Assembly (NCBI GenBank): GCA_040616305.1
Contig: CP159918.1
Coordinates: forward strand, 558,001-622,000
Reading direction: 5' to 3'
Length of the DNA stretch: 64,000 nt
Origin: UBA1876 sp003446665
Lineage (GTDB): Bacteria; Synergistota; Synergistia; Synergistales; Thermovirgaceae
In this document: piece by piece, positions 25,696 through 34,950 of the stretch
Position numbering within the stretch: the stretch's first letter is position 1
How the letters are laid out: each line of letters opens with the position of its first letter
Position numbers and translations under genes: made by a program
Notes under the pieces: model-generated
The model's input: only the letters and a program-made list of their open reading frames with translations
Told to the model about the DNA's origin: nothing
Database searches by the model: none

Positions 25696-28107
25696 TTACA
25701 ACCTGAAGGTCAACGTCTTGCCGCCGCCTGCTGGAATCTCGCGGATTTCTTCCTTGACGGCGATTCTGATTGGACCTGCCGTGGTCAGGTAATCTTTTAC
25801 TGCAAGTTCTTCGGGAGTTATGTCTATACTCAGGGCGTGTCCACGATATCGTATATGCATGTGCAGGTGGCCCAGTTCCTCCGGAAGTGACGGGTTGAAG
25901 CGGAGGATGTCTCCCCTTGCTTCAAGCCCGGTGTAAGCACGCTGGAGAATGTCCGCTGACCCTGCCATGGCGCCCAGGTGAATACCCTCCGGGGTTGTTC
26001 CTCCCTGAATGTCGGCTACGTCGCTTTCAAGGGCCTCGGTGAAAAGTTGCCAGGACCTTTTCCGGTTCGCTCGCGAAAGCACCCAGGAATGAACGACGCG
26101 GCTCAATGTCGAGCCGTGGGATGTGCGTTTAAGGTAATAGTCGATGTTGTCGGGAATGGTTTCGTATTTGAAATCATAGCCGAGCTCCTCGAAGATCTCC
26201 CTGAGCTGGTCCGAAGAAAATAGGTAAAAAAGCATAAGCACGTCGGCCTGCTTGGATGCCTTGTACTTGTTGGGTGTGTCGCCCTCGGCTTCCAGTATCC
26301 TGTCCAGTCGCTGGATGTCTCCGTATTTCTTGCGGTACCCTTCCCAGTCGAACTCCTCGAGTTGTTCGTAACCTTCGAACTGGCTGATGATCCCGCCGTC
26401 GTGAAAAGGCACGAACATTTTCGAGGCGATGTCCTCCCAAAGATCTAATTCGTCCTCTTTCAGGCCTACACGCTCGGTAAGCTGTTCATATTCAGTTTCC
26501 GAGAGGATGTGTTTGAGTTCAAGGGCCCTCTCCAGTATCCAGACGACCATGATATTGGTGTAGGCGTTGTTGTTAAGCCCGGGTTTGTCGCTCCATGGGT
26601 AGCCGTCGTGGTATTCGTCGGGCCCCATGACGCCCAGGATCTCGTAACGGTTTTTCTGAGGATTCCAGCTGGAGATGCTTGCCCAAAACCGTGCGATTTC
26701 AAGGAACATTTCACCACCGTAAAAGGACATGAACTCAAGGTCGCTGGTAACCTGATAGTACTGCCAGATGTTGTAGGCGATGGCGGCGTTGACATGGCGC
26801 TGGAGACTCGAATTGTCGGGTATCCAGCGCCCCGATTTGGGGTTCAGGTGCAGCTGCTGTGTTTCCTCCCTGCCGTTGCTGCCGCTCTGCCATGGATACA
26901 TGGCGCCCCGATGCCCGGCCCTGCGGGCTGCTTCTTTGGCAGCGTCGAGCCTTCGGTAGCGGTACATTAAAAGGGATCTGGTGATTTCCGGCATTCGCAG
27001 GTTGAGCATTGGGAAGATGTAGATTTCGTCCCAGAAGATGTGTCCACGGTAGGCTTCTCCATGCCAGCCCCGGCTCGGGACTCCGACATCGAGGTCCATG
27101 GTATGGGTCGAAGTGGTCTGAAGCAGGTGATAGGTGTAAAGGTGCAGTATTTCCGATGTTCTGTTGCTGTCGCTTTCATTTCGGGGGATAAAATCGATCT
27201 CGAAACGCCGCCAGAGTCGATTCCATGTCTCTGCGTGGTTTTCCAGGAGTTTCTCGAAAGAGGTTTCACCTGATATGGCTTCCGCCGCATCCAGGGCACA
27301 TTCTGAAATGGCCCGGTCTTTTGAGGTGTAAAGGGCTACCGTTTTTTCCACGGAGACCTCGTCGCCCTCTTCTACGTCTATGTCAAAAATGTGGGCGATA
27401 TAGCCGCTTTCCTGAAAACACGTCCTCTTCGGGTTCATGTTTTCCCCGTTGAGCCTTACCAGTGTTCTCGCCGCTTCGGCTATCTCGAGTTTCGACTGGC
27501 TGGTTTGTACTTTCAGAAGGATGCGCTTGTCGTCTATCTCTTTGGTTTCCACCGGCAAAAGATGTCTGTTGTTGAGATCCCTGTAGCGAGCGACGCCATC
27601 GTTGATCACTGTCCCGTCCAGAGCCGACATGAACTGTACAGTCCCCGACCAGTTTTCGGCGGTCAACGTCGTCATTTGAGCGGCAATGTGCGGAAAGGCC
27701 ATGTGAACGATGCGCCTGTTCTGAAGCGTGCAGACACGTCCATGGTCATCCTCGAACCGGACGAACCGCTGCAGGACTCCGTTTCTCATGTCCAGCTCCT
27801 GGCGGTAGGAAAGGATATTTACCCTGGACAGGTCGAACCAGTGCGAACGGCCCAGGCGGAACTTCAGGGGCAGCCAGTTGGGAAGATTGACGAGGTCCTC
27901 GTTTTCCACGATGTGTCCCGCGATTTCGGTTTTAAGGCGGTTGTACCCGCCTGCAAGATAGGTGCCTGGATAGTGTATGCCGTTGGCTTCGGATTCTGCA
28001 GCGGCGCCCCTGGTCGCAAAATAACCATTTCCGAGGGTGCAAAGCGCTTCCCGAAGTTTTTCGTTTTCTGGGTCGAAACCTTCATAGGTAAAAGCCCAGC
28101 AGCTCAT
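25696..28107 (-). CDS. Glycoside hydrolase family 65 disaccharide phosphorylase
   Basis: This 803-residue protein has full GH65 length and order: N-terminal super-sandwich domain, helical linker, (alpha/alpha)6 barrel and C-terminal sheet. The barrel shows GVPSRGWHGEAYRGHIFWDE, PWQSGSNGREET and the catalytic-acid motif GVMGPDEYH (Glu498), then KQADVLMLFYLF and HGSTLSRVVHSW. GH65 phosphorylases invert, giving beta-glucose-1-phosphate plus glucose from trehalose, maltose or kojibiose. The start overlaps the stop of the fused phosphatase gene by ATGA. That partner carries beta-phosphoglucomutase and trehalose-phosphatase domains, which argues for trehalose as substrate. Confidence 0.9.
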   Translation of the reverse strand: MSCWAFTYEGFDPENEKLREALCTLGNGYFATRGAAAESEANGIHYPGTYLAGGYNRLKTEIAGHIVENEDLVNLPNWLPLKFRLGRSHWFDLSRVNILSYRQELDMRNGVLQRFVRFEDDHGRVCTLQNRRIVHMAFPHIAAQMTTLTAENWSGTVQFMSALDGTVINDGVARYRDLNNRHLLPVETKEIDDKRILLKVQTSQSKLEIAEAARTLVRLNGENMNPKRTCFQESGYIAHIFDIDVEEGDEVSVEKTVALYTSKDRAISECALDAAEAISGETSFEKLLENHAETWNRLWRRFEIDFIPRNESDSNRTSEILHLYTYHLLQTTSTHTMDLDVGVPSRGWHGEAYRGHIFWDEIYIFPMLNLRMPEITRSLLMYRYRRLDAAKEAARRAGHRGAMYPWQSGSNGREETQQLHLNPKSGRWIPDNSSLQRHVNAAIAYNIWQYYQVTSDLEFMSFYGGEMFLEIARFWASISSWNPQKNRYEILGVMGPDEYHDGYPWSDKPGLNNNAYTNIMVVWILERALELKHILSETEYEQLTERVGLKEDELDLWEDIASKMFVPFHDGGIISQFEGYEQLEEFDWEGYRKKYGDIQRLDRILEAEGDTPNKYKASKQADVLMLFYLFSSDQLREIFEELGYDFKYETIPDNIDYYLKRTSHGSTLSRVVHSWVLSRANRKRSWQLFTEALESDVADIQGGTTPEGIHLGAMAGSADILQRAYTGLEARGDILRFNPSLPEELGHLHMHIRYRGHALSIDITPEELAVKDYLTTAGPIRIAVKEEIREIPAGGGKTLTFRL

Positions 28108-29696
28108 TTTCTCACTCCCTCTTTCAGGTGATGCAGGAGTCTTTCAAGGAAAGTCCGCACCGCCGGTGTATCGGGCAAGGAGTACCTGGCCGACGTTTTT
28201 TCGGCAGGGTCTTTGCCTTCCGTCACTACTATGCCGATGCCGTTTTCCCTGATTACGGCAAAGGCGTCCTCGTCGGTGGTGTCGTCACCGATATATACGG
28301 GAAGGGTATCGTGTATCTCGAAACCAAGGGCCTCAAGCAACCACAAAAGTGCTTTCCCCTTGTCCCAGTCGATACCCGGCTTGAGTTCGAAAACCTTCTT
28401 TCCGGTCCCCTTGACGAGTCCTTCGCAGGCGGCCAACACTTCATCCACCGCGGCCTCTACTTTCGGAACGTCTTTTTCTTCAACCAGGCGGTAGTGTGTT
28501 GCTATAGAATATTTTTTCCTTTCAACGGCGGCACCCGGGATGTCTTTGATCAGTTCCCTGAGACGTGATTCGGCCGAGTCGAGAACGGGCAAAAATTCGT
28601 CGCCCTGCCTGAAGGAAAGGTTCAAGCCTTCCGGCCCCGAAATGTCGAACCCGTGGCTCCCCGCGTAAACAAGGTTTTCTATCCCCACCAGTTTTTTTAC
28701 GTCTTTAAGGTCCCGGCCGCTTATAACAACGACAGTGCAGTATTCGGACAGTTTTTCCACCGTCTCTTTTGTTTCTGGAGGGATCACCGCGTCCTCAGGG
28801 CGGTCAACGATGGGCGTGAGCGTGCCGTCGTAATCGAGGGCAACGAAGAGTTTTTTGCCTTCCATTTCCCCGGTAATTTCCCTGAATTTCTCCAGCGCCG
28901 GCGGTAGGCTTCTTATATCCCCGGCACAGACAGGTCGCTCGCCGTCAACGGTTACCTGCAGGAGGTCTGTGACCACGTGATGCGCTCCCCGGCGGAGCAG
29001 CTCATCGCCGTGGCCGATCCTGTCTACGCCTATCACCAGGCCGAAACCTCCCTTTCTGCCTGCGGCGACACCAGATTCTGCATCCTCGAAGACTACCGCA
29101 CGTTCGGGCTTGACGCCGAGCTTTTCGGCGGCTTTGAGAAAGATGTCGGGTTCGGGTTTGCCTTTCAGGTTTTCGCTTTCGATATGAGTTCCATCGACTT
29201 TTACGTCGAAGCGGTTTTCGAGCCCGGTTGCCTTGAGAACGGCTGTGCAGTTTTTGCTGGATGTCACTACGCCGGTCTTGAATCCTTTTTCCCTAAGCAG
29301 GTCGATAAGGGCGACCGATGATTCGTATACCTCGACTCCGTCTTTTTCAAGGCGTTGGTGAAAATAGAGATTTTTCCTGTTTCCCAGGCCGCAAATGGTC
29401 TCTTTTTCGGGAGGGTCGTCGGGAGAGCCCCAGGGCAGCTTGATCCCCCTGGATTCGAGAAAGCTTTTGACTCCTTCATATCGCGGCTTCCCGTCGACGT
29501 AGCGAACGTAGTCTGTGGAAATGTCGAAGGTTTCAAAGCCCTTTCCGGCACTTCGGTTTTCGAGGTATTCGTCGAAAAGCTGTTTCCACGAGGCGGCATG
29601 AACCTTGGCCGTTTGTGTAACGACTCCGTCCAGGTCGAAAAGGACTGCATCGAATTTTTCTTTTGAGATATCGATATCAAATGCCGTTTTCTTCAT
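28104..29696 (-). CDS. Fused beta-phosphoglucomutase/trehalose-6-phosphate phosphatase
   Basis: This 530-residue protein joins two HAD enzymes. Residues 14-250 are a beta-phosphoglucomutase-type HAD: AVLFDLDGVVTQTAKVHAAS with Asp21 and Asp23, VVTSSKN, and GKPEPDIFLKAAEKLG with VVFEDAESGVAAG. Residues 282-525 are OtsB-like: LFVALDYDGTLTPIVDRP (Asp288, Asp290), VVVISGRDLKDVKK, AGSHGFDI, and YIGDDTTDEDAF. OtsB hydrolyses trehalose-6-phosphate; the mutase converts beta-glucose-1-phosphate to glucose-6-phosphate. AAGGAGG lies just before the start. With the coupled GH65 gene the pair covers a full route from trehalose-6-phosphate to glucose-6-phosphate. Confidence 0.9.
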   Translation of the reverse strand: MKKTAFDIDISKEKFDAVLFDLDGVVTQTAKVHAASWKQLFDEYLENRSAGKGFETFDISTDYVRYVDGKPRYEGVKSFLESRGIKLPWGSPDDPPEKETICGLGNRKNLYFHQRLEKDGVEVYESSVALIDLLREKGFKTGVVTSSKNCTAVLKATGLENRFDVKVDGTHIESENLKGKPEPDIFLKAAEKLGVKPERAVVFEDAESGVAAGRKGGFGLVIGVDRIGHGDELLRRGAHHVVTDLLQVTVDGERPVCAGDIRSLPPALEKFREITGEMEGKKLFVALDYDGTLTPIVDRPEDAVIPPETKETVEKLSEYCTVVVISGRDLKDVKKLVGIENLVYAGSHGFDISGPEGLNLSFRQGDEFLPVLDSAESRLRELIKDIPGAAVERKKYSIATHYRLVEEKDVPKVEAAVDEVLAACEGLVKGTGKKVFELKPGIDWDKGKALLWLLEALGFEIHDTLPVYIGDDTTDEDAFAVIRENGIGIVVTEGKDPAEKTSARYSLPDTPAVRTFLERLLHHLKEGVRK

Positions 29697-29899
29697 GGTT
29701 TTCCCTCCTTGAAGGAGTGTAGAATCCGGTCCTTTGTTCGGCGGATCCCTCCAGGGTCTTTTGCTTTGGGTATCAGTTTACCAGAAGAGAGCTGCCGTAA
29801 ATAGAATTAACGAAGATCAATTCGAAAAGTCCGTTTTCGAAGCAGGCCGTAGTATCATGAAAGCCGAGAATGAAAGACCAAAAGGCCGGAGTGGTGAAT

Positions 29900-31723
29900 A
29901 TGGTAAATTTCCTGAAAAGCGTCAGGACGCGTTTCATTTTCTCTGTTTTGCTGACTATCGCCATATTCCTGTGGATGTTGCTCTTTTTGAGTTACAACGC
30001 CCTGAAGGAGTCAGCCCTGGAGAATGCGAAGGAGTTATCGTTGACGGTTCTTTCTCAAACGGAACGAAGGATAGATTCCTTTTTCGGCGGGATAAGGGAA
30101 CTGGCGGAATCGATGTCACAGTACCCGGCCTTCAGGGAAGCGCGGCCCGAAGAGATGAAACCGGTAATTCTTGCTTCCGTCCGTGCTCGAAAGGAGTATC
30201 TACGGGCCATTTACCTTGGAACGGCCGGAGGAAAGATGTACGAATGGGGGATCGGTCCGGGCTTCGTTGATAACGCACCGGTCTTTGAGCCAGGTTACGA
30301 CCCCCGCACCAGGCCATGGTTCATCAGGGCCGTAGAAACCGGCAGGTTCATAATTTCCGAGCCATATCTTTATGCAAGCGTGGAAGCCATGGGAATAACC
30401 GGCGTCATTCCCGTATACGGCGAAGACGGGGTTTTCACGGGGGTTTTGGGGATCGATATCCTGCTCGACGACCTTACGAAAATGATAGAGCAGCTCGATA
30501 TCGAAAAGGGCGGCAAAGTGGTTCTTCTGAACGACAAAAACCAGGTGATCGTCAATCAGTTCAACTACAAAGGGGGCAAAGCCCTTTCAAGCCTGGAGAC
30601 ATTCACTCTTTTCGACCTCGAAAACTACGAGGGTTGTCCGCCCGGGTCCCTTATGACTCCAAGGGACCCGGGCGGAATGTACTACGTCACGTGTATGGAA
30701 AACGAGACGACGGGATGGAAGCTGCTTGTCGCCTTTCCATATGAAACACTAATGGCCTCGGCACTGGAAGGGATGAAGTATATAGCGTTCCTCGAAAGCA
30801 TAATGATAGTCCTTATGGCTGTTACCCTGGTTATCCTGAGCAATTCCATGATCATGGAACCCCTTAAAAAGACCATCTCAGTAATAGTGAAGCTCGAACA
30901 GGGAGACTACTCCGCACGGCTTCCGGAAGACAAAAACGACGAGTTCGGCCTGCTTGCCCGCCAGTTCAATAACCTTGTAGAAACTGTCGCCGAATATGGC
31001 AGGAGTCTCGAAAAAAAGGTCAAGGAACGAACCGAAGCCTTGATGAAACTCCAAAGGGAGAACATGAGACTGCGCCTTATAGAGGAAAAAGAGAGAATAT
31101 ACGGGTATCTTCACGATTCTTTGGGAGCGAGGTTGACAAACATAAACATTTCCAATTCCGTCGCACAGCAGGCCCTGGGCAAGGATTCGGAAACGTTGAA
31201 AGAAATGCTTGCGAGAATAGAGGAAAACACGCTTCGCGGCATCGAAGATCTCAAGGAGATACTTCACGGTACCGCCGCGGAGGACCGGCGGATAATTGAT
31301 TTTGCCCGTTACCTCGGAGCCCACATACGAAACAGGCTGGAGCTTAAAGGCATAAGGCTTGATTATGCCGTGGAAAATTCCGTGGAGCTTAACTGTCTTG
31401 GCAGACAAACGAGATTCGAGTTGGAAAAGATAATCCAGGAACTTACAAGCAACGTCCTTAAGCATTCGAAGGCAAAAAAGGTTTCGGTGCGCCTTTGTAT
31501 CCTCGAAGAAGGCGTCAGCCTCGAGTTTGTCGACGATGGCATAGGCGGTGCCGAAAAGGGCATTGAAAAAGGCGGTTACGGCCTGGATAACATCCGCAAA
31601 CGTGTCCTGTCGCTGGGGGGGCTTTTCGAGCTTGCTTCACCTGAAGGCAGTGGTACGTCGATAAGGATCGTTCTTCCTGTCAAGGAGGGGGCAGACGAAA
31701 TTGATCAGGATCATGATATGTGA
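29900..31723 (+). CDS. Cache-domain sensor histidine kinase (HisKA_3/NarX type)
   Basis: This 607-residue kinase has a membrane helix at about 13-35, an outside region of about 240 residues of dCache type (with YDPRTRPWF and GVLGIDILLDDL), and a second helix near 288-308. A HAMP segment with MEPLKKTISVIVKLEQGDYS follows, then the phosphoacceptor motif RIYGYLHDSLGARL and a HATPase with ELTSNVLKHSKAK, DDGIGG and GYGLDNIRKR. dCache sensors commonly bind amino acids or carboxylates. The ATG at 29900 has GGAG 8 bases upstream; earlier in-frame starts lack a site. Its stop overlaps the regulator gene by 23 bases. Confidence 0.88.
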   Translation: MVNFLKSVRTRFIFSVLLTIAIFLWMLLFLSYNALKESALENAKELSLTVLSQTERRIDSFFGGIRELAESMSQYPAFREARPEEMKPVILASVRARKEYLRAIYLGTAGGKMYEWGIGPGFVDNAPVFEPGYDPRTRPWFIRAVETGRFIISEPYLYASVEAMGITGVIPVYGEDGVFTGVLGIDILLDDLTKMIEQLDIEKGGKVVLLNDKNQVIVNQFNYKGGKALSSLETFTLFDLENYEGCPPGSLMTPRDPGGMYYVTCMENETTGWKLLVAFPYETLMASALEGMKYIAFLESIMIVLMAVTLVILSNSMIMEPLKKTISVIVKLEQGDYSARLPEDKNDEFGLLARQFNNLVETVAEYGRSLEKKVKERTEALMKLQRENMRLRLIEEKERIYGYLHDSLGARLTNINISNSVAQQALGKDSETLKEMLARIEENTLRGIEDLKEILHGTAAEDRRIIDFARYLGAHIRNRLELKGIRLDYAVENSVELNCLGRQTRFELEKIIQELTSNVLKHSKAKKVSVRLCILEEGVSLEFVDDGIGGAEKGIEKGGYGLDNIRKRVLSLGGLFELASPEGSGTSIRIVLPVKEGADEIDQDHDM

Positions 31724-32339
31724 AGACGTAAGAGATGTCCGTGAGGGTTTGAGATACCTCCTGCAGATGGAAAAAGATATTCATGTCATGGCGGCGGTAA
31801 AAGATGCCGGAGAACTTTACGAGGCTATCGAAAGAAGCGGACCGCCCGATATAGTGCTGATGGATATCGGCCTGCCCGGCGAGTCGGGCATAGAAGCGAC
31901 AAAAAAGGTAGTCGATAACTGGCCCGGTACCAAGGTGCTTATTTTGACCATATTTGAGGAAGAAAAAAAGATATTGAGCGCCGTCGAGGCAGGTGCTTCC
32001 GGATATGTCTTGAAAAACACCAAACCAGGCGAGCTGGTCTCGCAGATAAAGGCCCTTCATGACGGGGGATCCCCTATAAGTCCGAGTGTAGCGAGGTTTC
32101 TTCTTGAAGAATTCCAAAGGGAAAGGGCAACCGTCTCATGTGATGACTACAAGCTCACAACAAGGGAAAAGGAAGTGATGAAAGACATCATAGAAGGCCT
32201 GACATACAGGGAGATCGCCGCACGGCACGGGATAGCCGCCTCGACGGTGAAAAAGCACATATTGAACATATACAGGAAGCTGAAAGTAAATTCCAAGATA
32301 GAGTTCATAAAAAAGGCGATGCATCTCGAACTGGACTGA
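31701..32339 (+). CDS. NarL/LuxR-family response regulator
   Basis: This 212-residue protein has a receiver domain (MICEDVRDVREGL, phospho-acceptor Asp in VLMDIGLPGESG, LILTIFEEEKK, Lys in VLKNTKPGELV) and a C-terminal LuxR-type HTH (TTREKEVMKDIIEGLTYREI, then STVKKHILNIYRKL). It starts at TTG 31701 after AAGGAGGGGG and is coupled to the kinase gene. A transporter gene follows behind its own promoter, so the pair may control uptake of the sensed compound. Confidence 0.92.
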   Translation: MIRIMICEDVRDVREGLRYLLQMEKDIHVMAAVKDAGELYEAIERSGPPDIVLMDIGLPGESGIEATKKVVDNWPGTKVLILTIFEEEKKILSAVEAGASGYVLKNTKPGELVSQIKALHDGGSPISPSVARFLLEEFQRERATVSCDDYKLTTREKEVMKDIIEGLTYREIAARHGIAASTVKKHILNIYRKLKVNSKIEFIKKAMHLELD

Positions 32340-32364
32340 ACCCTGAATAGCCTTATGGACCAAA

Positions 32365-32386
32365 TGGGGGGTGCAAAAGCCCCCCA
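32365..32386. terminator. G/C hairpin after the two-component operon
   Basis: TGGGGGG (32365-32371) pairs with CCCCCCA (32380-32386). No T run follows on the plus strand, so factor-independent termination is uncertain. Confidence 0.4.
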
Positions 32387-32425
32387 CTTAGGGTAAAATA
32401 GATTAAAGTGGACCATATGGTGAAT

Positions 32426-32453
32426 TTGCTTCCCAGGCAGGGTGTTATATAAA
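32426..32453 (+). promoter_or_regulatory. Promoter of the SDF symporter gene
   Basis: TTGCTT (32426-32431), a 16-base spacer and TATAAA (32448-32453) lie about 60 bases upstream of the start codon. A short inverted repeat CCATATGG at 32413-32420 lies just upstream of the -35 box. Confidence 0.5.
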
Positions 32454-32512
32454 TTAAAAGGGTGAGTGTTTACAGGAAACCGCCCGAACATTCTGAGTGG
32501 AGGTGAATTGCC

Positions 32513-33796
32513 TTGAGTAACGAGCGCAAAGGAATGTTCGACTGGTACTTCAAGTCGAATCTGCTGATCCGGATTCTGATAGGCCTGGTGCTTGGAGGAA
32601 TAGTCGGTCTCGTAGCCGGAGAATCGATTCTTTGGGTCGAACCTTTCGGAAATCTATTCGTGCGTTTATTACAAATGATCGTTATGCCTCTAATCCTTAC
32701 GACCCTGGTAATAGGCGCCGCAGGTATCAGCCCTGCCGAGCTGGGCAAAGTGGGCATCAAGATTGTGGTGTACTATTTGATAACGTCCGCTTTTGCGGTA
32801 GCGGTCGGGCTACTCATGGGAAATATCTTTAAACCCGGTCTCGGACTTGACCTCGGGGCCGTCGGCGAGGCGGCAGGCAGGGCACTTGAAAAGCCATCTG
32901 TAGTGAACACTTTTCTTAACATTATACCCACCAACCCCTTTGGAGCCCTCACAACAGGGGCGGTATTGCCGACCATTTTCTTTGCCGTCATATTCGGCAT
33001 CGGCGTCAGCTACCTGAAGATCAGCAGCAACGAACGCATCAGAAACGCGGGAGAAATTATCTACAACGTCTTCGACGGAGCCGCGGAAGTAATGTACATC
33101 ATCGTCAAGTGGGTGCTTCAGTACGCGCCGATAGGCGTATTCGCATTGATAGCAGTGGTTTTCGCGAAACAGGGACCGAAAGTGGTGGGTCCCCTGGGTG
33201 TGGTAACCCTGGCCTGTTTCCTGGGGTACATTATTCATGTCATAGTCGTATACGGAGGCTTGCTCACACTTAACAGGCTCAGTTTTGTCAAGTTTCTCCG
33301 TGGAGCCAGGGAAGCCATGGTCACCGCCTTCGTCACCCGCAGCAGCAGCGGTACACTGCCTGTGACCATGAGGAACGCCGAGGAAAATCTGGGTATCCCG
33401 CGTAACATCTATTCTTTCACCCTTCCCATAGGTGCCACCATCAACATGGACGGGACGGCTATCTACCAGGGAGTCTGCGCCCTTTTCATCGGTTTCGCCG
33501 TGGGTATGCCGCTGACACTGCCGCAGCAGCTTACTGTCATTCTCACAGCCGTTCTGGCCTCTATCGGGACTGCCGGAGTGCCGGGGGCCGGTGCCATCAT
33601 GCTCCTGATGGTTCTTGAAACCGTCGGTCTTCCACTGCATGAGGGTTCGCCCATCGCAGCGGCCTATGCCATGATCCTGGGGATCGACGCTATACTCGAC
33701 ATGGGCCGTACCTGCATCAACGTCACCGGCGACCTTGTAGGGACCACGCTGGTGGCGAAAAGCGAAAAGATGATTGATACCACGGCCTGGGAATAG
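32513..33796 (+). CDS. Dicarboxylate/amino acid:cation symporter (SDF/GltP family)
   Basis: This 427-residue membrane protein has the glutamate-transporter pattern: about eight helices, VTAFVTRSSSGTLPVTMRNA (serine-rich reentrant loop), FTLPIGATINMDGTAIYQGV with the NMDGT motif, GTAGVPGAGAIM, and GIDAILDMGRTCINVTGDL. Members import glutamate, aspartate, serine or C4-dicarboxylates with sodium or protons. It starts at TTG 32513 with GGAGGTG 6-7 bases upstream. Its place behind a Cache-type two-component system suggests regulated amino-acid uptake. Confidence 0.93.
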   Translation: MSNERKGMFDWYFKSNLLIRILIGLVLGGIVGLVAGESILWVEPFGNLFVRLLQMIVMPLILTTLVIGAAGISPAELGKVGIKIVVYYLITSAFAVAVGLLMGNIFKPGLGLDLGAVGEAAGRALEKPSVVNTFLNIIPTNPFGALTTGAVLPTIFFAVIFGIGVSYLKISSNERIRNAGEIIYNVFDGAAEVMYIIVKWVLQYAPIGVFALIAVVFAKQGPKVVGPLGVVTLACFLGYIIHVIVVYGGLLTLNRLSFVKFLRGAREAMVTAFVTRSSSGTLPVTMRNAEENLGIPRNIYSFTLPIGATINMDGTAIYQGVCALFIGFAVGMPLTLPQQLTVILTAVLASIGTAGVPGAGAIMLLMVLETVGLPLHEGSPIAAAYAMILGIDAILDMGRTCINVTGDLVGTTLVAKSEKMIDTTAWE

Positions 33797-33818
33797 CGCG
33801 GCGTTTCAAATCCGTCAA

Positions 33819-33859
33819 AAAAGTGAAGCCGGATTCTTTCGGGATCCGGCTTCACTTTT
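33819..33859. terminator. Bidirectional terminator between convergent genes
   Basis: AAAAGTGAAGCCGGAT (33819-33834) pairs perfectly over 16 bases with ATCCGGCTTCACTTTT (33844-33859) around a 9-base loop. It ends in T on both strands and serves the symporter and the hydrolase gene. Confidence 0.95.
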
Positions 33860-33885
33860 ATAGTCCCCCTGTTATTCCTTTTCAC

Positions 33886-34683
33886 TCAGATGTCGTTAGT
33901 CCTGCAAATGCGGACCCCGGCCATTTTGGCTTCATAAAGGATCTGTTCCCCCGATTCTTCGAATCCGGGAACGCTGCTGGTGGCGTCTTCCAGCAACACA
34001 AGCTTGCTCAATTCGGAAGGCTCCAATATTTCCATCATGTCTTTCAGTGTATTACCTACGCAGTGACTCAGGGCCTGCCCTGAAATGAGAACCCATTCCG
34101 CCGTTAAAAGGTCTTCAAGAAGTCGTTTGTTAACGAGGGTGCCAGGGTCTTCCGGGTCTTCCACCTCGGCCTTGATGGCCGAATAATGTTCCGTCCAGGC
34201 GTTCATGCCCTTGAGTACGTAATCGGAGCGCCTGCCTTCACGGCGTTCCCAGGCGGTGACTCGCTTGTGGACAGCCTCGTCCATACAGTGTCCCCGGGAT
34301 CCGAGGATACAGTGCTCGGGCCAGATCGTGTGGCGGTATTTACCTGTGGATTCAAGTTTTTCGAGGTATTTCAAGACCCTTTCCATGGCAGATGGGTCGG
34401 TGGGGCTCCATTTCCCCGACGCGAGGTCATTTTGTCCTATTTGCGTAAAAGGTTCGGCGTTGTCGCCTTTTTCGTCGCGCCAGAAGGCGGGATGGGAAAT
34501 GTCGAAGACAAAATGGGTGTCCAGGGTAATATGAAAATTCCTGATTCTTTCCGTTTCCGCGAGATGGTCCAGCAGGCAGCAAAGCCTCCGGGTATCCTCA
34601 GGCGCCCCGGGAACGAACAAGGCCCCGTCTGGATGGCAGAAATCGTTCTGGACGTCCACAATGAGCAGGTCATACCTTGTCAT
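33886..34683 (-). CDS. Isochorismatase-fold cysteine hydrolase (nicotinamidase-like)
   Basis: This 265-residue protein has the isochorismatase-family triad: Asp in LLIVDVQNDFCHPDGAL, Lys in YVLKGMNAWTEHYSA, and Cys in SGQALSHCVGNT. The metal ligands of nicotinamidases may be in DTHFVF and HPAFW. It is longer than PncA (about 200 residues), mainly from an insert with WSPTDPSAMERVLKYLEKLE. Nicotinamide or another amide is a possible substrate. The start at 34683 has AAAGGAGTGA upstream; an in-frame ATG at 34713 precedes that site. Confidence 0.82.
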   Translation of the reverse strand: MTRYDLLIVDVQNDFCHPDGALFVPGAPEDTRRLCCLLDHLAETERIRNFHITLDTHFVFDISHPAFWRDEKGDNAEPFTQIGQNDLASGKWSPTDPSAMERVLKYLEKLESTGKYRHTIWPEHCILGSRGHCMDEAVHKRVTAWERREGRRSDYVLKGMNAWTEHYSAIKAEVEDPEDPGTLVNKRLLEDLLTAEWVLISGQALSHCVGNTLKDMMEILEPSELSKLVLLEDATSSVPGFEESGEQILYEAKMAGVRICRTNDI

Positions 34684-34849
34684 GCCGGTCACTCCTTTCA
34701 CCACGATTTTCATACTTCCCGCCGGGGTTGTAAATAAAACCGCAGATTTGCTTTATGCAAGGGTGGAACGAAGTGCGGGAGTGTAGTTTCCGGGGTAACA
34801 AACGAGTGCCTTCAGGCATAGTGACAGTCCTGTCGAGAGAGTACGGTGA

Positions 34850-34879
34850 TTGGAGAAAACGAGTCCTTTGATTTATACT
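34850..34879 (+). promoter_or_regulatory. Candidate promoter of the aminotransferase gene
   Basis: TTGGAG (34850-34855), an 18-base spacer and TATACT (34874-34879) lie about 70 bases upstream of the start. A consensus TTGACA at 34879-34884 overlaps it but has no -10 partner at 16-18 bases. Confidence 0.45.
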
Positions 34880-34950
34880 TGACACGGCGAACAAACGTCA
34901 AAGCTTTCGCAAAAAGAGGACGCGAAAGGTTAATACAGGAGGTGCAAGTA

